Shown in pieces: positions 1 to 7,705 of a stretch of 64,000 nucleotides of DNA. The DNA comes from Pseudoxanthomonas sp. GM95 (lineage in GTDB: Bacteria > Pseudomonadota > Gammaproteobacteria > Xanthomonadales > Xanthomonadaceae). The stretch lies in the NCBI RefSeq assembly GCF_900109775.1, contig NZ_FOAX01000003.1:124001-188000 (forward strand), in the 5' to 3' direction. The notes below the pieces were generated by a model. That model was given only the letters and a program-made list of their open reading frames with translations. It made no database searches and was not told the origin of the DNA. Within the stretch, counting starts at the first letter, position 1; each line of letters opens with the position of its first letter. The translations under genes and the position numbers were made by a program.

Positions 1-430
1 CACCGCAGCCGCCGCACTTGAACGTCATCAGCGCCGCCGCATCGGCATCGATGTCGCGCGCACCCGAGGCGATCACCGTGCCGCTGAGCTGGTCGATGCC
101 TTCGCCGAAACCGAACGCCTCTTCCACGCGTTCGCCGTGCCATTCGTGCCTGCAATACAGGCACACCAGCACGTCGGTGCCGGCGCGCTGGCGGATGTCG
201 GTCGAGCCGCACTTCGGGCAGCGGTTGAGGCCGTCCTTCAGTTCATCGCTGGCCGTGTCGATGGCCAGCGGATCGGGCGCCTGCAGTTCGTCGCGGATCG
301 GCGGCGGCAGCGTGGACGGATCGACGCCCAGCTCGCCGGGCAACGGCGGCACGTCCCGCGGCGAGCCGGGGCCGCTGACGCGCGGCGGCAACGGCGGAGG
401 CAGCGGCGGCGGGTCCTTCGCGGTGGTCAT
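1..430 (-). CDS. TFIIB-type zinc-ribbon protein (partial, 3' end beyond the window)
   Basis: The coding frame runs leftwards from ATG at 430 and is still open at base 1, so only about 143 residues are visible. The first 55 residues are very rich in proline. A zinc ribbon follows, with CPKCG at residues 71-75 and CLYC at 90-93. A second Cys pair (CGGCG, residues 139-143) lies at the cut edge. The start codon lies 16 bases downstream of the stop of the SPFH-domain gene on the same strand, so the two are probably co-transcribed. Proteins of this type are annotated as TFIIB-type zinc-ribbon proteins beside SPFH proteins in Xanthomonadaceae. No biochemical role is known to me. Confidence 0.7.
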   Translation of the reverse strand, partial: MTTAKDPPPLPPPLPPRVSGPGSPRDVPPLPGELGVDPSTLPPPIRDELQAPDPLAIDTASDELKDGLNRCPKCGSTDIRQRAGTDVLVCLYCRHEWHGERVEEAFGFGEGIDQLSGTVIASGARDIDADAAALMTFKCGGCG

Positions 431-445
431 GGCGCGGACCTGCGC

Positions 446-1597
446 TTACAAGCCCAGCGCCCTGGCCTTGGCCGCATCGTAATCGGCCTGCGTGATCAGG
501 CCCAGGTCCAGCATTTCCTTGGCCTTCTTCAACTTGGCGATCGCATCGTCGGCGGCCGGCGCAGCCGGCGTGGCCGGCTGCTGCAGGCTGCCGATCCCGC
601 CGGCCATGCCCGAGGCCATGCCCAGCCCGACCAGGCCGGCCGCGCCGCTGTGTTCGCCGGCCGACTGCATGCCCTGGGCCACGCTGGCCTGCAGGTTGGA
701 ATTGCCGCGCGACCCGGACAGCGCATCGGCGCGCTGCACGGTCTTGAGTAGCTCGCGCGTGTTGGCGTCGTACTCGATCGAGACGATCGCGGTCTTGACG
801 ATGGCCAGGCCGCGATCGGACTTCCACTGGTAGCCCGCTTCCACCGCCTCGGACAGGCTCTTGGCGAAGCCCAGAGAATCCTGCTGCAGCTTGGTGATGC
901 GGTTGCCCTTGGATGGATCGTTGGAATACAGGCTGAAAGCCGGCGCCAGCGAGCCCACCACTTCGTTGAACAGCTGCGTGGCCGCGGCGTTGTCCAGGTC
1001 GGTGAAGTCGAACACCTGGCCCGGCTGCAAATACGCGGCCGGCACGAAATTCTTCACGAACAGGATCGGGTCGATGATCTTCAGGGTGTACGAGCCCCGC
1101 GTGACCGCGCCGACCTGCGTGTTGAGGAAGCCATCGTCCCAGTAGATTTCCGACTGGGTGCCGAAGCGGTTGTCCGGCAGTTCCTTCAACGAGACGAAGT
1201 ATGCCGCCTGCTGCGATCCCGGCTGGCCGCCGAACTTGAAGCGCTCCCAGCTCTGCGTCACCAGCGAGGCCAGCAAGCCGTCGCCGGCGTAGATCGACTT
1301 GGAATTGGGATCGTCCGAGCGCCACTCGTAGCCGCCCGGCTCGGCGACAAAACCGGTGATCTTGCCGTCCTGGAACAGCAGCAGGCCGTAGCCCTCGGGC
1401 ACGACGATCTTCGACCCGTTGCTGATGATGTTGGACGAACCGTGCGTGTTTGACCCCCGCCCGGCGTTGGTGCCCTGTGGCACCGCGGCGAACACCGCCG
1501 CCGTGGACGGCAGGCCGGCCGGCACGGTGTAGAAATCCTTCCACTGGTCGGCGAGCACGCCGCCGACCGCCCCTGCCACTGCCTGTATCAGACCCAT
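446..1597 (-). CDS. SPFH-domain protein with C-terminal SHOCT motif
   Basis: A 383-residue protein of the SPFH/virion-core-like family. The N-terminus is MGLIQAVAGAVGGVLADQW, followed by the SPFH/band-7-like body (about residues 50-290), a Gly/Met/Ala-rich linker, and a C-terminal SHOCT-type helix pair of about 35 residues (DDAIAKLKKAKEMLDLGLI). I chose ATG at 1597 because AAGGAG sits just upstream. A longer in-frame start at 1690 adds only low-complexity Arg/Ala sequence. SPFH proteins form membrane-associated oligomers, and SHOCT motifs are thought to mediate oligomerisation. The gene precedes the zinc-ribbon gene with a 15-base gap, suggesting one operon. The precise function is unknown. 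Confidence 0.8.
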   Translation of the reverse strand: MGLIQAVAGAVGGVLADQWKDFYTVPAGLPSTAAVFAAVPQGTNAGRGSNTHGSSNIISNGSKIVVPEGYGLLLFQDGKITGFVAEPGGYEWRSDDPNSKSIYAGDGLLASLVTQSWERFKFGGQPGSQQAAYFVSLKELPDNRFGTQSEIYWDDGFLNTQVGAVTRGSYTLKIIDPILFVKNFVPAAYLQPGQVFDFTDLDNAAATQLFNEVVGSLAPAFSLYSNDPSKGNRITKLQQDSLGFAKSLSEAVEAGYQWKSDRGLAIVKTAIVSIEYDANTRELLKTVQRADALSGSRGNSNLQASVAQGMQSAGEHSGAAGLVGLGMASGMAGGIGSLQQPATPAAPAADDAIAKLKKAKEMLDLGLITQADYDAAKARALGL

Positions 1598-1762
1598 GCC
1601 AGCTCTCCTTGATCCGGGACGGGCCGGTGCCCGCCATGCGCGCCGCACTATAGCGCCTCGGGTCGTGCGGTCTGCACCAACCAATGGCATAGGAACGGAC
1701 GCGCATCGCCCGGCATTCCGGTCAGGCTCCGCAAACCGCGCACGGAACCTGACCTGTCGCGC

Positions 1763-2509
1763 TTAGCGGTTGCCGCCGCCGGCCTTGAGCAGCTCGCCGG
1801 TGAGCCAGCCGGCGTCATCGGAGGCCAGGAATACCGCGATCGAGGCGATGTCGCTCGGCACGCCGATGCGGCCCAATGGGGTCTGCGCGACGATCTGCGA
1901 CTGGAAGTCCGAACCGATGAAGCCCGCCGTCTGCGCGCCCTCGGTATCGACCATGCCGGGGTTGATGCTGTTGACGCGGATGCCGCGCGGGCCCAGCTCA
2001 CGCGAGAGTGAGCCGGTGATGGCGTCCAGCGCGCCCTTGGTGGCCGAATAGACCGCCATGCCCGGCGGCGTGACCCGGCTGACGATCGAGCCGATGTTGA
2101 TGACGCTGGCGCCTTCGCCCAGATGCGGCGATGCGGCCTGGGTGACCTGCAGCGGGCCGAGCACGTTGATGTCGAACTGGCGATGGAAGTGCGCCGGCGT
2201 GATCTGTTCCAGCGGCGCCACTTCATACACGCCGGAGTTGTTGACCAGGATGTCGAGCTTGCCGAAGCGTTCCACCGCCGCGGCCACCAGCGCCTGCGCC
2301 TGTTCGGGCTGGGAGACATCGGCCTGCACCGCGATGGCCTGGCCGCCGGCCTGGGTGATGCGTGTCACCACCGCATCGGCGCCGCTGCGGCTGGACGCGT
2401 AGTTGACGACGATCGACGCGCCTTCGGCGGCCAGTGCCTGCGCGATGCCCGCGCCGATGCCCTTGGACGCGCCGGTGACGATGGCGACCTTACCTGCAAG
2501 CTTGCTCAT
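1763..2509 (-). CDS. SDR-family oxidoreductase (3-oxoacyl-ACP reductase-like)
   Basis: A 248-residue classical short-chain dehydrogenase/reductase. The Rossmann motif TGASKGIG is near residue 12, NNSG (usual NNAG) near 90, and YSATK supplies the catalytic YxxxK near 155. The C-terminus has the usual PGMVDTEG and WLTGELLKAGGG segments. The start at 2509 is preceded by AGGAA, and a longer reading adds unrelated sequence. The classical length and motifs make an NAD(P)H-dependent carbonyl reductase likely, but the substrate cannot be read. It stands alone between the SPFH gene and a divergent HAD phosphatase. Confidence 0.85.
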   Translation of the reverse strand: MSKLAGKVAIVTGASKGIGAGIAQALAAEGASIVVNYASSRSGADAVVTRITQAGGQAIAVQADVSQPEQAQALVAAAVERFGKLDILVNNSGVYEVAPLEQITPAHFHRQFDINVLGPLQVTQAASPHLGEGASVINIGSIVSRVTPPGMAVYSATKGALDAITGSLSRELGPRGIRVNSINPGMVDTEGAQTAGFIGSDFQSQIVAQTPLGRIGVPSDIASIAVFLASDDAGWLTGELLKAGGGNR

Positions 2510-2750
2510 GACGAATTCCTGATGAAGAGAGAGGGACACGCGCCGCGGCGATGCCGTGGCGGCGTGTGCTTCCTCAATGGGGCACAAGCGGGCCGCGCAT
2601 AAGACGGGAAATCGGGGAGAGTCCATCCCGCGCACGGGATGGCAGCGCCTGTCGGCACGCTGCGTTCCGCAGGTCGCGCGCCGCCTGCGTGGCCACCGTG
2701 GCGATGCGTCGCGCGCGCTATCCTGTGCCGCCGCGTTCAGGCTGCTTGTC

Positions 2751-3557
2751 GTGATCCAACTGATCGCCATCGATATGGATGGCACGCTGCTCAATCCCGC
2801 CCACGAAATCACCCCGCGCGTGCGCAATGCCATCGCCGCTGCGCGCGCCAAGGGCATCCGCGTGGTGCTGGCGACCGGCCGGCCGTTTTCCGGCGCGCAT
2901 CGCTACCTGCGCGAGCTGGGCATCGACGGGGAAGACGATTACTGCATCTGCTTCAACGGCACGGTGATGCAGACGGTGGGCGATGGCACGGTGATCGCCG
3001 AGTTCTCGCTGGGCTTCGACGATTACCTGGATTGCGAACAGCTGGCGCGCGGGTTGGGCGTGCATTTCCAGGCCATCGACGGCCACGGCATCTACACCGC
3101 CAACGCGGACATCAGCCCGTACACGGTGCTGGATGCGTATCTGTCCCACGCGCCGCTGCGCTATCGCACGGTGGCGGAGATGGATCGCGCCTTGCGCTTC
3201 CGCAAGCTGATGATGATCGACGCGCCCGAGACGCTGGACGCGATCATCCCGCAACTGCCCGCCTCGCTGACCGAGCGTTATGGCGTGCTGAAGAGCGCGC
3301 CGTTCTTCCTGGAGATCTTCCACAAGGACGCCGGCAAGGGGCCGATGCTGCAGCAACTCGCCGGCCGGCTTGGCCTGGCGCCGGAACAGATCATGGCCAT
3401 CGGCGACCACGAGAACGACCTGACCATGCTCGCCTACGCTGGCGCCAGCGTGGCGATGGGCAATGCGATCCCGGCAGTGAAAGCCGCCGCGCGCTTTGAG
3501 ACCGCCAGCAACCAGGAAGACGGCGTCGCGCTGGCGATCGAACGCTTCGCGCTTTGA
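2751..3557 (+). CDS. Cof-type HAD-IIB phosphatase
   Basis: A 268-residue haloacid dehalogenase-superfamily hydrolase of the Cof/YbiV/YidA type. Motif I is DMDGT (residues 8-12, Asp nucleophile), motif II lies in ATGRPF, and motif IV is GDHENDLTML near residue 218. The large insert between motifs II and III is the C2B cap of subclass IIB. The GTG at 2751 is chosen because the family signature begins within six residues; upstream in-frame sequence is Arg/Cys-rich and unlike the family. Enzymes of this type dephosphorylate sugar phosphates, PLP or FMN with broad specificity. The substrate here is unknown. Confidence 0.85.
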   Translation: MIQLIAIDMDGTLLNPAHEITPRVRNAIAAARAKGIRVVLATGRPFSGAHRYLRELGIDGEDDYCICFNGTVMQTVGDGTVIAEFSLGFDDYLDCEQLARGLGVHFQAIDGHGIYTANADISPYTVLDAYLSHAPLRYRTVAEMDRALRFRKLMMIDAPETLDAIIPQLPASLTERYGVLKSAPFFLEIFHKDAGKGPMLQQLAGRLGLAPEQIMAIGDHENDLTMLAYAGASVAMGNAIPAVKAAARFETASNQEDGVALAIERFAL

Positions 3558-3562
3558 GCCGC

Positions 3563-3599
3563 GTCAGCGCGATGAGATACGCGCGGCGCTGACTCTTCT
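3563..3599 (+). terminator. Stem-loop after the HAD phosphatase gene
   Basis: GTCAGCGC at 3563-3570 pairs with GCGCTGAC at 3586-3593, followed by TCTTCTTC. It lies between the convergent HAD gene and the broken YciI gene and could terminate either. The T-tract is weak. Confidence 0.45.
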
Positions 3600-3616
3600 T
3601 CGCGCCACGCCCTCGC

Positions 3617-3957
3617 TCAGGACGCCGGATCGAACATGAAGACCCGCAACTCCTGCGCGCAGCGGCAAGCGGCAGCGATGCGTGCGGCCCAGGCGATGGC
3701 GCCCGCGCGCGTGGGCACTTCCAGCACGGCAAAACCGCCATCCAACGTGGGCCCCAGGTGTAACCGCCTTCGGTCCACGTGCCATCGCCGACCACCAGCA
3801 CCGGCGGCACCGCTTCATCAATGCCGCCGCCGAAGACATACACGCCGGCGGCCTTCGCCTCCTCGATGACCGCGTGCGATTCGCGGACGACGGTCTCGAA
3901 TTCATCCTCCGGCACCACCATCGCCGCGCTGGGGAAGGAGATCAGGTACTTGGCCAT
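3617..3957 (-). pseudogene. YciI-family protein, single-base frameshift
   Basis: From ATG at 3957 the frame gives MAKYLISFPSAAM... through EGGYTWGP, a typical YciI/YCII-related start of about 70 residues. It then turns into unrelated Cys/Arg-rich sequence. In the adjacent frame the missing C-terminal half is intact: GPTLDGGFAVLEVPTRAGAI ... QELRVFMFDPAS, then TGA at 3617-3619. The join falls at the C/G run near 3755-3765. The span of 341 bases is one short of 114 codons, so one lost base explains everything. Either the gene is recently inactivated or this is an assembly error in a homopolymer. YciI-like proteins are small dimeric alpha-beta barrel enzymes of uncertain function. Confidence 0.75.
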
Positions 3958-4060
3958 GCGGGCACGCCTCTCGCGTCGGGGATTGCCCACATGACGAATG
4001 GGCGGCGCTGGATTCGACACGTGGCGCCGTGGCGGCCCCGCGCCCGCCGAATCCGCATCT

Positions 4061-4081
4061 GTCGTATTGTCGGACGAATAT
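4061..4081 (+). promoter_or_regulatory. Candidate GntR-type operator upstream of the GH32 gene
   Basis: The box TTGTCGGACGA (4067-4077) fits the palindromic pattern TNGTNNNACNA used by many GntR-family regulators. The 15 bases GTCGTATTGTCGGAC (4061-4075) recur exactly, in the same orientation, upstream of the GH127 gene at about 20208-20222. It sits about 35 bases before the GH32 start codon. Assignment to a regulator is inference. Confidence 0.45.
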
Positions 4082-4114
4082 CGAGCCGCGATGACGCCCT
4101 GGGAGGGGAATGCG

Positions 4115-5602
4115 ATGCGTGTGTTGATCCTGGCCTTGCTTGCGCTGTTGCCTGCCCTGCCCGCCGCGGCGCAATCGCCGGCGGCCGATCCCAGGCCCGG
4201 CTTCCACTTTGCGCCCGCGCGCAACTGGATGAACGACCCCAACGGGCTGGTCTATTACGACGGCGAGTACCACCTGTTCTACCAGTACAACCCGCATGGC
4301 GACCGCTGGGGGCACATGAGCTGGGGGCACGCGGTCAGCCGTGACCTGGTGACCTGGCAGCACCTGCCCATTGCCATCCCCGAGACCGAGGTGATGGCCT
4401 TCTCCGGCAGCGCGGTGATCGACTGGAAGAACACCGCCGGCTTCAACCGCGACGGCAAGCCGGCGATGGTGGCGGTCTATACCGGCTTCGACCCCAAGAC
4501 GAAGAACCAGTCGCAGTACCTGGCCTACAGCAACGATCGCGGCCGCAGCTTCACCCGCTTCGGCAAGGTGCTGGACATCGGCTCGACCGAGTTCCGCGAC
4601 CCCAAGGTGTTCTGGCATGCCGGCACGCGGCGCTGGGTGATGGTGGCGGTCAAGGCGGCGGAGAAGAAGGCGGCGATCTATTCCTCGCCCGACCTCAAGC
4701 ACTGGACGCACGAGAGTGACTTCGGCCGGACGCCCTCGGCGCAGAGCATCAACTGGGAATGCCCGGATCTGTTCGAACTGCCGGTGCAAGGCGGCAAGCC
4801 CGGCGAGACGCGCTGGGTGCTGATGGTCAGCCAGGGCGACAAGGGCCCGGATGGTGGCTCGGGCGGGCAGTATTTCGTCGGGGCGTTCGACGGCAAGACC
4901 TTCACCCTGGAACCGGGCTGGGACGACGCGCCGCACTGGCAGGACCTGGGCGCTGACTTCTACGCCGCGCAATCGTGGAGCGAGATGCCCGATGGCCGCC
5001 GCATCTGGATCGGCTGGGCCACCGACCTGCGCTACGCCCACGCCATCCCCACCTATCCGGCGCGCGGGTTGATGACCGTGCCGCGCACGCTCGCCCTGCG
5101 CCGCGAAGGCAGCGACTGGCGGCTGGCGCAGGCGCCGGTGCGCGAGCTGGAGGCGCATCGCGGCACGCCCACGCAACTGCGCGATGTGCGCCTGAGCGAG
5201 ACACCCACGCCACTGAAGCTGGGCGACAGCCTCGACATGCTGGTGACCTTCGATCCGCTGAAAGCGTCGCAGGTCGCGCTGACCCTGACCGATGCGCAGG
5301 GCTACGCGCTGCTGATCGGCTATACCCCGGCCACGCGCGAAGTCTTCATCGATCGCACCCGCGCCGGCCCGCACTTCCACGATGCTTTCCCCGACCGCAA
5401 TATCGCTACGCTGCCGCCGGGCGATGGCCCGATCACGCTGCGCCTGCTGGTGGACCGCTCCATCGTGGAGCTGTACGCCGCCGATGGCACCCGCGTCATC
5501 ACCGACCGCTTCTTCCGCGGTGGCGGCGCGCTCACGTGGAGCGCGAATGCGATGGACGGTGAAGCCGTGATCCGCACGCTGGAAGCGTGGCCGATCGAGT
5601 AG
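4115..5602 (+). CDS. Secreted glycoside hydrolase family 32 (fructan/sucrose beta-fructosidase)
   Basis: A 495-residue GH32 enzyme with an N-terminal signal peptide (MRVLILALLALLPALPAAAQ). The three catalytic signatures of the family are all present: WMNDPNG with the nucleophile at about Asp41, FRDPK (RDP, transition-state stabiliser) and WECPDLF (acid/base Glu). A C-terminal beta-sandwich follows. It should cleave terminal beta-D-fructofuranosides of sucrose, levan or inulin in the periplasm or outside. The start at 4115 follows GGGAGGGG; an upstream ATG at 4091 would spoil the signal peptide. No transporter or kinase is adjacent. The shared operator-like box suggests co-regulation with the GH127 operon. 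Confidence 0.88.
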   Translation: MRVLILALLALLPALPAAAQSPAADPRPGFHFAPARNWMNDPNGLVYYDGEYHLFYQYNPHGDRWGHMSWGHAVSRDLVTWQHLPIAIPETEVMAFSGSAVIDWKNTAGFNRDGKPAMVAVYTGFDPKTKNQSQYLAYSNDRGRSFTRFGKVLDIGSTEFRDPKVFWHAGTRRWVMVAVKAAEKKAAIYSSPDLKHWTHESDFGRTPSAQSINWECPDLFELPVQGGKPGETRWVLMVSQGDKGPDGGSGGQYFVGAFDGKTFTLEPGWDDAPHWQDLGADFYAAQSWSEMPDGRRIWIGWATDLRYAHAIPTYPARGLMTVPRTLALRREGSDWRLAQAPVRELEAHRGTPTQLRDVRLSETPTPLKLGDSLDMLVTFDPLKASQVALTLTDAQGYALLIGYTPATREVFIDRTRAGPHFHDAFPDRNIATLPPGDGPITLRLLVDRSIVELYAADGTRVITDRFFRGGGALTWSANAMDGEAVIRTLEAWPIE

Positions 5603-5632
5603 GCCGCGCCGGACACGCCCGCGCGCAACGAC

Positions 5633-6574
5633 TCAGAACGCGCCGGACTCGGCGCGATTCCGGCCGTTGCGCTTGGCCTGGTACAGCAGCGCATCTACGC
5701 TTTCGATGAAGGCCAACGCCGGCGCGTCCGCGCTGGGCGTGATGGTGCCGACGCCGACGCTCAAGGTCAGCAGCGGCGACACGCCGGAGCGCTCGTGCGC
5801 GATCTGCTGCTGGCGCACCAGCTGCATGCATTTCTCCGCGACCTGGCGCGCCTTGGCGGCGGTGCTCTCCGGCAGCAGCCAGATGAACTCTTCGCCGCCG
5901 ATGCGCGCCACGAAATCGCGCGGATTGTTGGCGGCCTGGGCCAGCGTGCTGGCCACAAGGCGCAGCGCCTCGTCGCCCTTGATGTGGCCGTAGTGGTCGT
6001 TGTACTGCTTGAAGGCATCGATATCCATCATCAGCAGCGACAGCGGCGTCTGGTCCTGCTGCGCGGCGGCCCACTCGCGCTCCAGCACCGTGTCGAACAT
6101 GCGGCGGTTGGCGATGCCGGTCAGGCCATCCTGGTAGGACAGTTCCTCCAGCTGCTTCTGCAGGCGGATCAGGTGGTCCTCGGTCTTCTTGCGCTCGCTG
6201 ATGTCGAACATGAAACCGACCAGCGCCTCGACCTCGCCGTTCTTGCGCACCACGTGCACCACGTCGCGGATCCAGACGTACTCGCCGTCCTTGGTCAGCG
6301 CGCGGTAGTCGGCCTCGTGGTCCACGCCGGCCTTGGACTGCGACACGCAAAAGTTGACCACGTAATCGCGGTCATCCGGATGCATGCGCTCGACCCAGTC
6401 GTTGATGCCGGCCCAGCTGTCCTGTGACCAGCCCAGCAGCGCCTCGATCTGCGGCCCGATGTAGCTGAAGGACATGCTCTGCCAATCGATCCGCCACGGG
6501 ATCGCCCGGGTCGATTCGAGCAAGGTCTTGTAGACGTCGCTGTCGCCACCGGTTTCCAGGACTTCTTCAGACAT
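5633..6574 (-). CDS. PAS-GGDEF diguanylate cyclase
   Basis: A 313-residue soluble signalling protein. A PAS_3-type domain covers about residues 20-135 (ending GFMFDISERKK), followed by a short coiled linker and a GGDEF domain (about 145-310) with an intact GGEEF at 226-230. GGDEF domains with this motif make cyclic di-GMP from two GTP. The usual upstream inhibitory RxxD motif is not present (NPRDFVARI precedes GGEEF), so product inhibition through that site is not expected. No membrane segment is visible, so the PAS domain probably senses a cytosolic cue. ATG at 6574 is my choice; a TTG at 6589 would add five residues. Confidence 0.85.
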   Translation of the reverse strand: MSEEVLETGGDSDVYKTLLESTRAIPWRIDWQSMSFSYIGPQIEALLGWSQDSWAGINDWVERMHPDDRDYVVNFCVSQSKAGVDHEADYRALTKDGEYVWIRDVVHVVRKNGEVEALVGFMFDISERKKTEDHLIRLQKQLEELSYQDGLTGIANRRMFDTVLEREWAAAQQDQTPLSLLMMDIDAFKQYNDHYGHIKGDEALRLVASTLAQAANNPRDFVARIGGEEFIWLLPESTAAKARQVAEKCMQLVRQQQIAHERSGVSPLLTLSVGVGTITPSADAPALAFIESVDALLYQAKRNGRNRAESGAF

Positions 6575-6721
6575 CGGGGCCACGCTCAAGCTCGGGAAAA
6601 GAGGGCAATAGCATGTTGCCGTTGTCGTGACGCTGCAAGGACAAAAGCCAACTAACAGAGCAGGGCAACGCGCACTTCTCCTCTATCCCGGCCTTCTCCG
6701 GGAGTGCGGCGCCTGCGCTTG

Positions 6722-7477
6722 CTACAGCCGCGCCTGGACGTAGCCGGACAGCGCGTGCATCACCTCAGTCATGAGTGCTACTTCAGACTCGCCCAGTGGC
6801 GCATGGGCAGCCTGCGCGCTCGGCAGGTTCGACAACGCGTCGATCGCCGTGACCGCAAGCGCAAGCGAACCCAGCACGAGATCCATCTGCGGTGCGTCCT
6901 GCGCAAGCGTGACCAGCGCCGGATGCACGCTCCTGATGGCGTTGAACAGCATGCCGGTGGAGGCATTGGCCGTCATTGTCAGGCCTGCCTTCGCACATGC
7001 TGCAAGCAGGTCACGGCGCAACGCTGCGCGGGCAACGCCCAAGGGACTCGCGGTGACGGGCGGGTTCGACGTGTGGCCAGCCTCGTTTGGCGTGCCGCGT
7101 GCAATTTCGCCGGCCGATGGCCGTGCGGGTTCCGGCTGCACAACCTGCTCGCCAAGGGCCAACTCCCGCGCCGCATTGGGCGCATGTTGCTGCAGCCAGT
7201 CGCCAAGCGCCGGGCGCCCTGCAAGCGCACGCAGCGCGGCGCGATGGTCGCTTTCCAGCAGGGTGACGAACTGCGCGACCTGATAGCCAAAGTCGTCATC
7301 ACCGTGACGCAGCGCCGTCTGGAAGCCCATCTCGGGATCACCCAGCGCGGGGATGTCCAGCTCGACCCCGAGCGCGGCCCAAGCAGCAGCATCGAAGCGT
7401 GCTTCCAGCGCTTCGACGATCGAAAGCAACGTGGTCTTGGACAGCGGAGGATGCGAGGACGATGCAGGGGCGTTCAT
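6722..7477 (-). CDS. Hypothetical protein next to the RT-nitrilase gene
   Basis: I do not recognise this 251-residue protein. It has a helical N-terminal half (about residues 12-110, with LSIVEALEARFDAAAWAALG), a Pro/Thr/Ser-rich linker, and a helical C-terminal half (about 145-251). There is no signal peptide, membrane segment or catalytic motif. It lies 228 bases downstream of the RT-nitrilase gene on the same strand but has the normal high-GC codon use of the chromosome, unlike its AT-richer neighbour. Functional linkage to the defence gene is therefore doubtful. The start at 7477 lacks a strong ribosome binding site. Confidence 0.6.
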   Translation of the reverse strand: MNAPASSSHPPLSKTTLLSIVEALEARFDAAAWAALGVELDIPALGDPEMGFQTALRHGDDDFGYQVAQFVTLLESDHRAALRALAGRPALGDWLQQHAPNAARELALGEQVVQPEPARPSAGEIARGTPNEAGHTSNPPVTASPLGVARAALRRDLLAACAKAGLTMTANASTGMLFNAIRSVHPALVTLAQDAPQMDLVLGSLALAVTAIDALSNLPSAQAAHAPLGESEVALMTEVMHALSGYVQARL

Positions 7478-7705
7478 GGCGACAAAGGTAAGCGCAAGTG
7501 GTCCCGCCTACCAGCTTCAAAACCAGCGCCAGCGTGCTTTTTCCTATTCCTGGAATGGACTCCGGCATGCCAGCGTATTAGTGCAACCCCAAACGCGAAA
7601 TCTGGCAATCGCCGCTACTGACGCGCGCGCTGAGGCCTATCGACGCTTCTCACCAGATGCCATCGACCCATCGGGGTACTCATTCCGGGCTTTGTTGCTC
7701 CGGCT

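Noticed and set aside
6722..7477. Hypothetical gene as second component of the RT defence system
   Set aside because: Its composition matches the host chromosome, not the RT gene, and no motif links them; kept only as a neighbour.
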